64,000 nucleotides of DNA, from the NCBI RefSeq assembly GCF_014201195.1, contig NZ_JACHDS010000001.1, forward strand, positions 3,100,001-3,164,000, in the 5' to 3' direction. Numbering within the stretch: position 1 is the stretch's first letter; each line of letters starts with the position of its first letter. The notes beneath the pieces were generated by a model, which had not been told where the DNA came from, ran no database searches, and saw only the letters and a program-made list of their open reading frames with translations. This stretch comes from Nocardiopsis mwathae. GTDB lineage: Bacteria > Actinomycetota > Actinomycetes > Streptosporangiales > Streptosporangiaceae. Made by a program: the position numbers and the translations under genes. Shown here piece after piece: positions 27,427-36,489 of this stretch.

Positions 27427-29226
27427 ATGCTCAACGATGCCGACGCAGCGCCGCACGCCGCCGCAGGCCGGGACGGCGGGGCCGCCGAGCGCACGGGCAC
27501 CGCCCACGGCGACGCCGCGGACCTGGACCGGCTGCGGCTCTACAGCTACCTCACCGCCCCCGAGCGCCGGACGTACCTGGCGGTCATGCGCCTGTTCACC
27601 TCGACCCTCCTCGCCGACCTCGGCGCCGGTGAGGTGGCGTCGGCACTCGCCGCGGCCGAGCGGCGGGGCGAGATCGAGGCGGGCGAGTCGCGCCTGGAGA
27701 CCGTCGTGGACCGCCTGGAGCAGTTGGCCCGGTGGGGCAACCTGGTGCCCGGGCGCCGCGAACCCGCCGCGACCATCGCCGAGTTCACCCGCAGCCGCGT
27801 CCGCTACCAGGTCGCCAAGCTCGCCATGCGGGTGCAGCGGGACGTCGACGGCATGCTCACCGTCGCCGAGGGCGCCCGCGAGGTCTCGCGCGAGCTGCTG
27901 CCCGCCATCGAGCAGGGGCTCGCCGACATCCAGCGCACGCTCGGCGAGCTGCTGGCCGCCGAGCGCGGCCGCGGCCCCGAGGCCACCTCGGTGCGGACCC
28001 TGCGCGAGCACCTGGCCCAGCAGGTCACCACGCTCTTCCTGCAGCACGACGAGTTCGCCGCGGCGGTCCGCGACTTCTACGCCTACCTGGGCTCGGTGAT
28101 CGCCCGCTACGACCTGGCCCCCGCCGAGATGTCGGGCTTCAAGCACATGCTGCTGGAGTACGTGGAGCTCATCGCCAAGGACGTGCTGCGCCACTCCGAG
28201 CCGATCGTGGAGCGGCTGGGCTCCCTCAACCGGCAGCGGGACCGGCTGCTGGGATCACTGGGCGCCGGCGAGCCGCTGACGCGCGGCTCCGGAGCCACCG
28301 TGCCGGACGGCTCCGACGCCGTGCTCGTGGCGCGCGAGACCCGCAGCGGGCAGACCGAGCTCATGGAGCGTTCGCCCGGTCGGCGCGTGGCCGACTGGGA
28401 CGGGCTGACCGGCTGGTTCATCGGGCGCCCGGGGCGCCCCTCCGAGGTCGACGGGTTGCGCGACGCCACCAGCCGCGCCATCTCCGCCCTGCTCGGCAAC
28501 GTCAAGCGCGTCACCGGAGCCGGCGGCGTGGACCCGGGCCGCCGGCGCGACCTGCTGACGCTGGCCGCCTGGTTCGACGCGGCGACGCCGGAGGCCGCAC
28601 ACGACCTCTATGCGGCGGTGTTCGGCCTGTTCGCCGCCCGCCACCTGGCCCTGGTCGGCGAGGAGGACGCCCCGGAGCCCGGCCGCACCTGGGCCGAGGG
28701 CGACCGTGTGGACGTCGAGGTCAATGTGCGGACCCGGGGCGAGCGCGCCCCCGCAGGCCAGCTGCCGCGCATCGGCGACGACCCGCTGGGCCGTGCCGAG
28801 CTGCTGGAGGAGGAGGACCGCCGCAAGCGGCGCCGGGACGCGGCCGTGCGCGAACTCGCCGCGGCCGTTCCCGACCTGGGTGCGGCCCGGCTGTCCGGGG
28901 ACGCCCTGGAACTGGTCTGCGAGCTGCTGACCCTGGCCGGGGCTTCGCGCGACATGCCCACCGAGCCGGGCGGCGCGGGAGATCCGATCACCGGTCTCAC
29001 CCTGCGACTGGAACCCCGGCCCGACGGTGGGGCCGCCCGGATCGGCTCGGTGTTCGGCACCCTGGAGCTGCACGGCGTCGACGTTCACCTGCAGGTCGGC
29101 GAGGCCCTGGAGGTCCGCGGAGACCCCGCCGGCCCGCCGGCCTCCCCGGCCGGGGATCGGGCGGTCCGGGACACGCCGGTGCGCGGGACCGCACACGAGG
29201 CGGCGGGCGAAGGGGCGCGAGGATGA
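27427..29226 (+). CDS. jetA: Wadjet type III JetA-like protein (TIGR02677/DUF2397)
   Basis: Protein of 599 residues of the TIGR02677 family, the kleisin-like subunit of the condensin-like Wadjet complex that extrudes DNA and restricts small plasmids. Visible family features: LRLYSYLTAPERRTYLAVMRLF near the N-terminus, helical segments RSRVRYQVAKLAMRVQRD and LREHLAQQVTTLFLQHDEF, then MSGFKHMLLEYVELI, and a C-terminal beta-rich domain (GLTLRLEPRPDGG; LELHGVDVHLQVG). The start at ATG 27427 follows GGGGCGGG. The last four bases overlap the next gene (ATGA), so the two are translationally coupled. Confidence 0.9.
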   Translation: MLNDADAAPHAAAGRDGGAAERTGTAHGDAADLDRLRLYSYLTAPERRTYLAVMRLFTSTLLADLGAGEVASALAAAERRGEIEAGESRLETVVDRLEQLARWGNLVPGRREPAATIAEFTRSRVRYQVAKLAMRVQRDVDGMLTVAEGAREVSRELLPAIEQGLADIQRTLGELLAAERGRGPEATSVRTLREHLAQQVTTLFLQHDEFAAAVRDFYAYLGSVIARYDLAPAEMSGFKHMLLEYVELIAKDVLRHSEPIVERLGSLNRQRDRLLGSLGAGEPLTRGSGATVPDGSDAVLVARETRSGQTELMERSPGRRVADWDGLTGWFIGRPGRPSEVDGLRDATSRAISALLGNVKRVTGAGGVDPGRRRDLLTLAAWFDAATPEAAHDLYAAVFGLFAARHLALVGEEDAPEPGRTWAEGDRVDVEVNVRTRGERAPAGQLPRIGDDPLGRAELLEEEDRRKRRRDAAVRELAAAVPDLGAARLSGDALELVCELLTLAGASRDMPTEPGGAGDPITGLTLRLEPRPDGGAARIGSVFGTLELHGVDVHLQVGEALEVRGDPAGPPASPAGDRAVRDTPVRGTAHEAAGEGARG

Positions 29227-30548
29227 GCCGCAGGGATCCGCTGGGGTCACCCGAGAAGGCCGCGTTCGGCGGGCTCGACGCCGTCGAGGCCGCCCAGGTG
29301 CGCCGTTGCGCCCGGGTGCTGCTGCGCCGCCCGCTGGTGCGCGCCGATGGGCCCGACGGCGACGCGCTCCCGGCGATGCGCCGCTACGCCGACCGGCTGC
29401 AGGCGCTGTTCGCCTCCTACCTGGGGTACCGGCTGGTGGTGGAACCGACGTTCGCCCGCCTCTACAAGACCGGCCGCACCCCCGACGGGGTACGCGGCGC
29501 GCACAAGCACAACGCCGCCCCCTTCACCCCGCGCGCCTACGCCTACCTGGCCCTGGTGCTGGCCGTCCTCACCGGGGGCGGCCGCCAGCTGCTGCTGTCG
29601 GGGCTGGTCTCCGACGTGCGCGCGGCGGGTGCCGAGGCCGGGCTGGATCTGGGCACGGGCATCGTGGACCGGCGGGCCCTCACCGCGGCCCTGCGGCTCC
29701 TCATCGACCTGGGGGTGCTGGCCGAGACCGACGGCAGCGTCGCGCCGTGGGCCGACGACGCCGCCCGCGAGGCGCTGCTCACCGTCGACCTGGAGCTGCT
29801 GGGCCACCTGGTCGCGGCTCCGCTGGGCCGCTACGCGTCGGCCGAGGCGCTGAGCGGAGCCGGGGACGCCGACGCGGAGGAGCGCCACCGCGTGCGCCGC
29901 CGCCTGGTCGAGGACCCGGTGGTGCTCGCGGCCGACCTCACCGCCGAGCAGTGGGACTGGCTGCGGACCAACCTGCGCTCCGAGGCGCACCTGCTGGAGG
30001 AGCTGGTCGGGCTGCGGCTGGAGGTGCGCTCGCAGGGCGTGCTGGCCGTCGACCCGGAGGGCTACCTCAGCGACCGGGTCTTCCCCGCGAGCGGCACGAT
30101 CGCCCGCATCGCGCTGCTGGCCGCGGCCGAGCTGCTGGCCGCGGAGGCCCCGGAGACCGCCGACGCGGCGGGCGGTGACGCGGCGGCCCCCGGCGCAGCC
30201 GACGCACCCGGTGTCGCCGACGGCCCCTGGACCACGGTCTCCCACGACAGATTCGGCGCGGTCGTGGCCGCGGTGGTCGAGCGCTACCCGCAGGCCTGGT
30301 CGAAGGACGCCATTCGGGACTCCGGTCGGCTGGCCCGCTCGGTCGCCGATACGCTGGCCCAGTCCGGCCTGGCCCGGCGGCGCCCCGGCGGCCTGGTGCA
30401 GATCAGCCCGGCCGCCGCCCGCTACCGCCCGGTGCCCGACGGCCCGCCCGGTGCCGAGGCGGACGGCGCCCCGTCCCCCGGTGACGGCGAACGGGCCGCG
30501 GCGCCCCCCGCGGCCGACGACGCCCAGGACTCCCTGTTCAGCCTGTGA
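29223..30548 (+). CDS. jetB: Wadjet type III JetB-like protein (TIGR02678/DUF2398)
   Basis: Protein of 441 residues of the TIGR02678 family, the KITE-like winged-helix subunit that binds JetA and JetC. Matching features: VRRCARVLLRRPLVRAD, LQALFASYLGYRLVVEPTFARLYKT, FTPRAYAYLALVLAVL, and LIDLGVLAETDGSV. The C-terminal segment DRFGAVVAAVVERYPQ...WSKD is also typical. The Ala/Pro/Asp-rich tail of about 40 residues looks disordered. The start overlaps the JetA stop (ATGA). The SMC-like gene follows after 43 bp. Confidence 0.9.
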   Translation: MSRRDPLGSPEKAAFGGLDAVEAAQVRRCARVLLRRPLVRADGPDGDALPAMRRYADRLQALFASYLGYRLVVEPTFARLYKTGRTPDGVRGAHKHNAAPFTPRAYAYLALVLAVLTGGGRQLLLSGLVSDVRAAGAEAGLDLGTGIVDRRALTAALRLLIDLGVLAETDGSVAPWADDAAREALLTVDLELLGHLVAAPLGRYASAEALSGAGDADAEERHRVRRRLVEDPVVLAADLTAEQWDWLRTNLRSEAHLLEELVGLRLEVRSQGVLAVDPEGYLSDRVFPASGTIARIALLAAAELLAAEAPETADAAGGDAAAPGAADAPGVADGPWTTVSHDRFGAVVAAVVERYPQAWSKDAIRDSGRLARSVADTLAQSGLARRRPGGLVQISPAAARYRPVPDGPPGAEADGAPSPGDGERAAAPPAADDAQDSLFSL

Positions 30549-30591
30549 CCCCCGCCCGGCGGGTACCCGACGATCGACTTTAAGGACCGAT

Positions 30592-33500
30592 GTGAGCACC
30601 GGACAGGCCGCCGCCCGGCCCCGTGAGCGCTGGCAGCTGCACCGCGGCGGCGTGGTCAACATCTGGCAGTACCGCGACGAGGTCTTCGACCTGTCCGGCG
30701 GCCGGGTCATCTTCAAGGGCACCAACGGCTCGGGCAAGTCGCGGACGCTGGAGCTGCTGCTGCCGCTGTGCCTCGACGGCGACCTGCGCAACATGGGTTG
30801 CAAGGGCTTCGACACGGTCAGCATGAGCCGTCTCATGCTCGACGACTACGCGGAGAGCACGCTGCGGCTGGGCTACGCCTGGATCGAGTTGCGCCGCACC
30901 CGTGACGACGGCGCCGAGGAGTTCCTCACCTGCGGGGTCGGGGTCAAGGCGAGCGCGTCCAGCCGGCAGATCAGCGACTCCTGGCGGTTCATCACCCCGT
31001 TGCGGGTCGACAAGGACTTCGCGCTGATGGAGCAGGACCGCCCCATCACCCAGGCGCGGCTGCGCGAGCACATCGGCGAGGACTGCGTGGTGGGCTCCCA
31101 GGAGGCGTTCCAGCAGCGGGTGGCGGCCGCCGTCTACGGCATCACCGGCGGCAACCGCTACACCGACCTGCTGCACCTGCAGCGCACCCTGCGCAACCCC
31201 GACATCGGTCTCAAGGTGCTGCAGGGCCAGCTGGAGCAGCTGCTGTCCGACGCGCTGCCGCCCGTCGACCCCGATGTCATCGCGCGCACCGCCACCGGCC
31301 TGGACAACCTCGAAGGGGTCCGGCGCAACGTGGCGCGGCTGCGCCAGGCCGACTCCGCGCTGGACGAGTTCCTCACCGGCTACCGCGACTATGCGCGCGG
31401 TGTGCTGGCCGACCGTGCGCGTCGGCTGGCCACCGCGGAGAAGGGGCGGGAGCGGGCGACGGGCCGCCGCACCAAGCGGGACAAGGAGCGCGCCGCCGCC
31501 GAGGCGGACCTGCGCCAGGCCGAACAGGACCGCGACGCCGTCACCGAGCGGCTGGAGCAGGTGCAGACCGAGCTGGAGGCGCTGAAGGCCTCCCCCGCCT
31601 ACAGCGCCCTGGGCGACCTGGAGGACAAGCAGGCCAACGTGGCCTCCCAGCGGCGGCATGTCGAGGCGGCGCTGGCCAATGCCGAGGGCCTGCGCGCAAC
31701 CGAGGAGCAGTCCGTCGGCGCCATCGAGCGCGCCGCGGCGCTCGCCGTGCGCATCGGCGAGGGGGTGGCCTCGGGAGCCGCCGAGGCGCGCGAGTCGCTG
31801 GGCGCCATCGGCCTGCCCGCGGCGCTGGGCTCGCTACCGCCGCTCCACCCCGCCCTGGATCGCGCGGAGGAGGCCCGCAGGGTCCTGCTCTCCCCGGAAC
31901 CCGACGCCCGCCCCGAGGCGCTGTACCGGGCCGCAGCCCCGGCCATCGACGCCGACTCGCTGCAGGACGGGGCCGCGCAGGCCGCCGAGGGCGTGGCCGC
32001 GGCGGCCGGTGCCGCCGAGGAGCGCGCCCCGCTGCTGACCGGCCTGCTCGCCCGGGCCGAGCGGCTGGTGGAGGACGACGCGCGGGTGGACCGGCTGGCC
32101 GAGCGCGCCGCGCACAGCGCCGAGGACGCCGCCGAGGCCGGGCACCGGGCGCGCGAGAGCGAGGAGCGGCTGCTGGCCCTGGCCGGGCAGTGGGCGCACG
32201 CGGTGCGGCGCTGGCACGACGAGGCACTGCCGACGGGTGACCGCCCCGCCGCGGGCGAGCTGCCGCCTGTGCCCGACGCCGACGATGTGGCCACCGACCC
32301 CGACGCGTTCCGCGACGCCCACCGCGAGGTGCGCGGGGCGCTGCAGCCGCGGGTGCGCGCGGTGCAGCACGCCGCCGTCACCGCCGAGCAGCGCCTGGCC
32401 GAGGCCGGCGCCGAGCGGGACCGGCTGCGGGCGGACCTGGCCGCGCTGCGGGAGGCCGCCGAGGTCGCGCCGCCCGACCCCGCCCTCACGACCGCCGCGC
32501 GCGACCGCTCCGCGGGCGCCCCCTTCTACCAGGTGGTCGACTTCCGCCCGGAGGTCGGGGCCGACCGGCGCGCCGCCCTGGAGGCGTCCCTGCACGCCTC
32601 CGGCCTGCTCAACGCGTGGCTGCCCGCCGACGGCGGACCACCGCCCGACGACGGCGGGCAGGACACCTGGGCGCAGCCCGGCGCCCCCGTCGACGGGCCG
32701 TCGCTGGCCGACCTGCTGCGCCCGGCGGTGGACGCCGACACCGACGCCCCCGCCGCCGCGGTGTCCGAGGAGGCGGTCGGCGCGCTGCTGCGCTCGGTGC
32801 CGCTGCTGGAGGCCGGGCACCCCGCCGACGCGCCGGGCGCCCCGGCGTTCGGCACCGACGGCCACTGGCGGGCCGGGGTGCTGCACGGCCGCCACACCAA
32901 GGCCGCGGCCGAGCACATCGGCGCCGGGGCGCGCGAGCAGGCGCGCCGCCGCCGCGTCGAGGAGCTGGAGGCCGAGCTGGCCGGGCTGGAGGAGCGGATC
33001 GCGCGGCTGCGGGAGTCGCTCGGCGGCGCCCAGCGGCTGGAACAGGCGTGGAACGCGTGCCTGGACTCCTTCCCCGACATCGCCGAGGTGCTGCGGGCGC
33101 ACATCGAGACCCAGTCGCGGCGCGCGGCCGCGCGCCGCGCCATGTCCGATGCCGAGCAGGCCGAGGCCGAGCACGCCCAGGCCCGCGCGCGGCTGGGCGC
33201 CGAGCGCGCCGAGCACCGGCGGGCCTGCGCCGATCTGGGGGTCGGCGACGGGTGTGCGGAGCTGCGGGAGCTGTGCGAGCGCGCCCGCCGCGCCACCACC
33301 GCGCTGGCGGACGTCACCCGGATGCTGCGCCGGGACCTGCCCGAGGCGCTGCGATCGGTGGCGGCCGCCCAGGCCGACCACGAGCGGACCGCGCGCGCCC
33401 GGGAGAAGGCCGAGTCGGATGCCGCCGAGACGCACCGCGCCTACGCCGAGGCGCACACCGTCCTGGCCACGCTCCGCTCCAGCCTGGGGCGTGACGCCGA

Positions 33501-34770
33501 TCAGGTCGGCGAGGACGTGCGGCGCCTCGGCGAGGAGCGGCAGCGGTTGCGCTCCCAGGCGCCCAAGGCGCAGTCGGAGGTGGAGGCCCGCATCAAGGCG
33601 CTGGCCGACGCCGAGGCGCGGGTGGAGGCCACCGAGCGCGAGGTGGGCGAGGCCGAGGGCACGGTCGCCGACGCCGAGGACGCGCTCACCGACGCCGCCG
33701 ACGTCCCCGGCGTGTGGGAGGCGGCGACCGGGGCGGTGGAACCGCCGTTCGAGCGCCCCGGGCTGCGCGCGGCGCTCGCCGAGGCGCTGGCCGATGAGGA
33801 GGGCGCACCGGGCGACCCGGCGGCGCTGGAGCGGACCCTGATCTCGCGTATCCAGACGCTGCAGTCGGCGCTGGCCGGGACGCACGACGTGCAGGCCGAC
33901 CGGGCCCACGGCATCCTCACGGTCGCGGTCAGCGACGAGTCGGGCACCGCGCCGGTGGCGGCGACGGCGCGGCTCACCGCCGCCCGGCTCGCCCAGGCCG
34001 AGGAGAACCTCACCGGCAGCGAGGAGCGCATCTTCGAGGAGTACCTGATCGGCGACATCGCCGAGGAGCTGCACCGCCAGATCGGCTCGGCCGAGTCGCT
34101 GACGCGCCGGATGAACACGGTGCTGGAGGGCGCCCACTCCAGCCAGGGCGTGCGGGTGGAGCTGTCCTGGGAGCCGGCACCGCACCTGGACCCGGCCGAG
34201 CGCTCGGCGTTCGCGCTGGCCAAGAAGTCGGTTGCGCGGCGCACCCCCGAGGAGAACGACCGGCTGCGCCGCGCCCTGATGGACCGGATCCGCGCCACCC
34301 GCGAGGAGGGGCGCAGCAGCGGCTACACCGAGGTGCTGGCCGGGGCGCTGGACTACCGGCAGTGGTACACCTACCGGGTGCGGATCCACGACACCGGGCC
34401 GGACGGCAGGCCGCGCGACCGCCGGGTGCGGCAGCTGTCCTCCGGGGAGACGCGCCTGGTCTCCTACGTGACGCTGTTCGCGGCGAGCGCCGCGTTCTAC
34501 GACGCGCTGGAGACCGAGCTGGAGGGCCCGCTGCGGATGGTCCTGCTCGACGAGGCGTTCGAGCGCCTCGACGACCCCACGATCGCCCGGCTGCTGGAGC
34601 TGCTGGTGGACCTCGACATGGACTGGGCGATCACCTGGCCCTCAGGGTACGGTGTGTCGCCGAAGATCGACCGGATGCACATCTACGACATCCTCAAGCG
34701 CAAGGGCGCCTGGGGGGTCGCGTGCGCCCGCACCACGTGGAACGGCAGCGGGTTCGAGCGCGCGGCGTGA
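30592..34770 (+). CDS. jetC: Wadjet type III JetC-like SMC ATPase (TIGR02680)
   Basis: SMC/MukB-like motor of 1,392 residues. Walker A GTNGSGKS at residues 43-50; after about residue 270 come very long Ala/Glu/Arg-rich coiled coils with a hinge-like middle (VDFRPEVGADRRAALEASL). The C-terminal head has signature LSSGET at 1282-1287, Walker B MVLLDEAFERLDD with Asp1320/Glu1321, and a final ITWPSGYGVSPKIDRMHIY strand. ATP-driven loop extrusion of plasmid DNA with JetA and JetB is known for the family. GTG 30592 is chosen because AAGGA precedes it. The gene ends 160 bp before sod; no jetD follows. Confidence 0.92.
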   Translation: MSTGQAAARPRERWQLHRGGVVNIWQYRDEVFDLSGGRVIFKGTNGSGKSRTLELLLPLCLDGDLRNMGCKGFDTVSMSRLMLDDYAESTLRLGYAWIELRRTRDDGAEEFLTCGVGVKASASSRQISDSWRFITPLRVDKDFALMEQDRPITQARLREHIGEDCVVGSQEAFQQRVAAAVYGITGGNRYTDLLHLQRTLRNPDIGLKVLQGQLEQLLSDALPPVDPDVIARTATGLDNLEGVRRNVARLRQADSALDEFLTGYRDYARGVLADRARRLATAEKGRERATGRRTKRDKERAAAEADLRQAEQDRDAVTERLEQVQTELEALKASPAYSALGDLEDKQANVASQRRHVEAALANAEGLRATEEQSVGAIERAAALAVRIGEGVASGAAEARESLGAIGLPAALGSLPPLHPALDRAEEARRVLLSPEPDARPEALYRAAAPAIDADSLQDGAAQAAEGVAAAAGAAEERAPLLTGLLARAERLVEDDARVDRLAERAAHSAEDAAEAGHRARESEERLLALAGQWAHAVRRWHDEALPTGDRPAAGELPPVPDADDVATDPDAFRDAHREVRGALQPRVRAVQHAAVTAEQRLAEAGAERDRLRADLAALREAAEVAPPDPALTTAARDRSAGAPFYQVVDFRPEVGADRRAALEASLHASGLLNAWLPADGGPPPDDGGQDTWAQPGAPVDGPSLADLLRPAVDADTDAPAAAVSEEAVGALLRSVPLLEAGHPADAPGAPAFGTDGHWRAGVLHGRHTKAAAEHIGAGAREQARRRRVEELEAELAGLEERIARLRESLGGAQRLEQAWNACLDSFPDIAEVLRAHIETQSRRAAARRAMSDAEQAEAEHAQARARLGAERAEHRRACADLGVGDGCAELRELCERARRATTALADVTRMLRRDLPEALRSVAAAQADHERTARAREKAESDAAETHRAYAEAHTVLATLRSSLGRDADQVGEDVRRLGEERQRLRSQAPKAQSEVEARIKALADAEARVEATEREVGEAEGTVADAEDALTDAADVPGVWEAATGAVEPPFERPGLRAALAEALADEEGAPGDPAALERTLISRIQTLQSALAGTHDVQADRAHGILTVAVSDESGTAPVAATARLTAARLAQAEENLTGSEERIFEEYLIGDIAEELHRQIGSAESLTRRMNTVLEGAHSSQGVRVELSWEPAPHLDPAERSAFALAKKSVARRTPEENDRLRRALMDRIRATREEGRSSGYTEVLAGALDYRQWYTYRVRIHDTGPDGRPRDRRVRQLSSGETRLVSYVTLFAASAAFYDALETELEGPLRMVLLDEAFERLDDPTIARLLELLVDLDMDWAITWPSGYGVSPKIDRMHIYDILKRKGAWGVACARTTWNGSGFERAA

Positions 34771-34875
34771 GGCCGAGGACGGCCGCGCCGGACGACGGCT
34801 CCCCGGGGTTTATTCCCGACCGGCGCTGTCGCGAGGGCGACACGGGATGACCGGGCCTTGTGCTGATAGCTTTTC

Positions 34876-34893
34876 AGGGGCGAGATCGATCGC
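34876..34893. promoter_or_regulatory. Inverted repeat in the sod leader
   Basis: GGGCGA-GATCGA-TCGCCC lies about 40 bp upstream of the superoxide dismutase start, downstream of TTGTGC/GATAGCTT-like promoter sequence. It may be an operator or 5' hairpin; no regulator can be named. Confidence 0.3.
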
Positions 34894-34930
34894 CCGTACA
34901 GCCTAGAAACCGTCTTGGGAAGGTGCGCAC

Positions 34931-35548
34931 ATGTCCGCGCCATATTCGCTTCCGGAGCTTCCGTACGACTACGCGGCGCTTGAGCCGTGGATCTCCGGCC
35001 AGATCATGGAGCTTCACCACGACAAGCACCACGCGGCGTACGTCGGGGGCGCCAACACCGCGCTGGAGAAGCTGGCCGAGGCCCGTGACAAGGGCGACTT
35101 CGGCACGGTCAACATGCTTGAGAAGAACCTGGCCTTCAACCTGGCCGGGCACGTGAACCACACCGTCTTCTGGCCGAACCTGTCGCCGGACGGCGGCGAC
35201 AAGCCCGAGGGCGAGCTGGGCGCGGCGATCGACGACGACTTCGGGTCGTTCGACGCGTTCCGCGCGCACTTCAGCGCCGTGGCCGGCGGCGTCCAGGGCT
35301 CCGGCTGGGCGATCCTGGCCTGGGACATCCTCGGCCAGAAGCTCATCATCGAGCAGCTCTACGACCACCAGGGCAACCTCGCGGCCGGGTCCTACCCGCT
35401 GCTCATGCTCGACATGTGGGAGCACGCGTTCTACCTGCAGTACAAGAACGTCAAGGCGGACTACGTCAAGGCGTTCTGGAACGTCGTCAACTGGGCGGAC
35501 GTGCAGCGCCGCTTCGACGACGCCCGCAAGGTCCGGCTGGCCCCGTAG
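34931..35548 (+). CDS. Superoxide dismutase (Fe/Mn family)
   Basis: Protein of 205 residues that dismutates superoxide in the cytoplasm. Metal ligands are visible at normal places: His29 (MELHHDKHH), His77 (GHVNHTVFW), and Asp161 and His165 ([14 protein letters not shown]). The [10 protein letters not shown] segment is present. Fe versus Mn use cannot be settled from sequence alone. ATG 34931 has GGGAAGGTG upstream. It is monocistronic, ending at a strong hairpin. Confidence 0.97.
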   Translation: MSAPYSLPELPYDYAALEPWISGQIMELHHDKHHAAYVGGANTALEKLAEARDKGDFGTVNMLEKNLAFNLAGHVNHTVFWPNLSPDGGDKPEGELGAAIDDDFGSFDAFRAHFSAVAGGVQGSGWAILAWDILGQKLIIEQLYDHQGNLAAGSYPLLMLDMWEHAFYLQYKNVKADYVKAFWNVVNWADVQRRFDDARKVRLAP

Positions 35549-35570
35549 CAGGCGGCTGCGACCACGTGTA

Positions 35571-35604
35571 AGGGGCGGTGCCGCTGTGGCGGCACCGCCC
35601 CTTG
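35571..35604. terminator. Terminator hairpin after sod
   Basis: AAGGGGCGGTGCCGC, a three- or four-base loop, then its reverse complement ending CCCCTT. It lies between sod and the convergent HAD gene and is probably bidirectional. Confidence 0.85.
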
Positions 35605-35651
35605 CTTCCTCCGCCACCCTCCGTCGGTCTCGGGGCCGCCGGAGGGTGGGG

Positions 35652-36326
35652 TCAGGCACCCAGGAGTCGGACCGCCTCGGCGGGGGTGGACACGACGGGG
35701 TGGCCGGTGGCCTCCAGGCGCCGGCGGTTCATCAGCCCGCTCTCCACGAGGATCGCGCTGGCCCCGGCCGCGCGGGCGGCGCGCGCGTCGTCGTCGATGT
35801 CGCCGATGAGCACCACGCTCGCCGGGTCCGCGCCGAGCTCCTCCAGGTGCGCGGCGAGGTGGTCGGCCTTGGAGTCGCTCACGGTGCCGAAGCGCCGCCC
35901 GTCGACGCGCGCGAAGTGGCCGCCCAGGCCGCGCTCCGCGACCAGCTCGTTGACGTGTGCGTGCGAGGCCATGGACAGCAGAGACTGGGTTCCCCCGAAC
36001 GCCGCCCACCGGTGCAGGACGTCGGGCACGCCCTCGGCGAGGCCGCAGCCGGGCACCTCGGACAGGTAGTGGCGGTCGTAGATCTCGTTGATACGCGGCC
36101 ATTCACCGTCGGCGAAGGAGCGCTCCAGCAGCTCCTCGTAGCACTCGACCAGCGGCCGCCGGAAGACCGACCGCCAGTACTCCAGGTCGACCCGGGGACG
36201 CCCGAACTCCACGCACACCTGGTTGAGGGCCGCGAGGTTGGCGTGGTTGTCATCCAGGAGGGTCCCGTTCCAGTCCCAGACGATGTGCTTGATTCCGGTC
36301 AGACGTTCGAACGCGTTGTGAGCCAC
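35652..36326 (-). CDS. HAD-superfamily hydrolase
   Basis: Protein of 224 residues of the phosphoglycolate phosphatase-like HAD group. Motif I reads VWDWNGTLLDD, with Asn in place of the second Asp, a variant known in some HADs. Motif II is LLSMASH, and motif III/IV are KADHL and VVLIGDIDDDARAARAAGA. It probably dephosphorylates a small phosphorylated metabolite. It faces the divergent peptidase gene. Confidence 0.88.
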   Translation of the reverse strand: MAHNAFERLTGIKHIVWDWNGTLLDDNHANLAALNQVCVEFGRPRVDLEYWRSVFRRPLVECYEELLERSFADGEWPRINEIYDRHYLSEVPGCGLAEGVPDVLHRWAAFGGTQSLLSMASHAHVNELVAERGLGGHFARVDGRRFGTVSDSKADHLAAHLEELGADPASVVLIGDIDDDARAARAAGASAILVESGLMNRRRLEATGHPVVSTPAEAVRLLGA

Positions 36327-36489
36327 CCCTGCACTCTAAAGGTTTCCGGTGCTTGCATGATCCGCGTGCCGCCTCGATCGGATCCCGGTCATCTAGATGC
36401 AATGGAGACCCAAGGGTTGTCGGACGGTAACCGGAGTCCGGTGGGATGACGCCACCCCCGCTCTCCCCTCCAACTGAGGAAAAGCGAAC

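Noticed and set aside
34771-34930. Residual jetD fragment between jetC and sod
   Set aside because: Only 160 bp, with no frame resembling DUF2399 or Toprim; promoter-like sequence instead.
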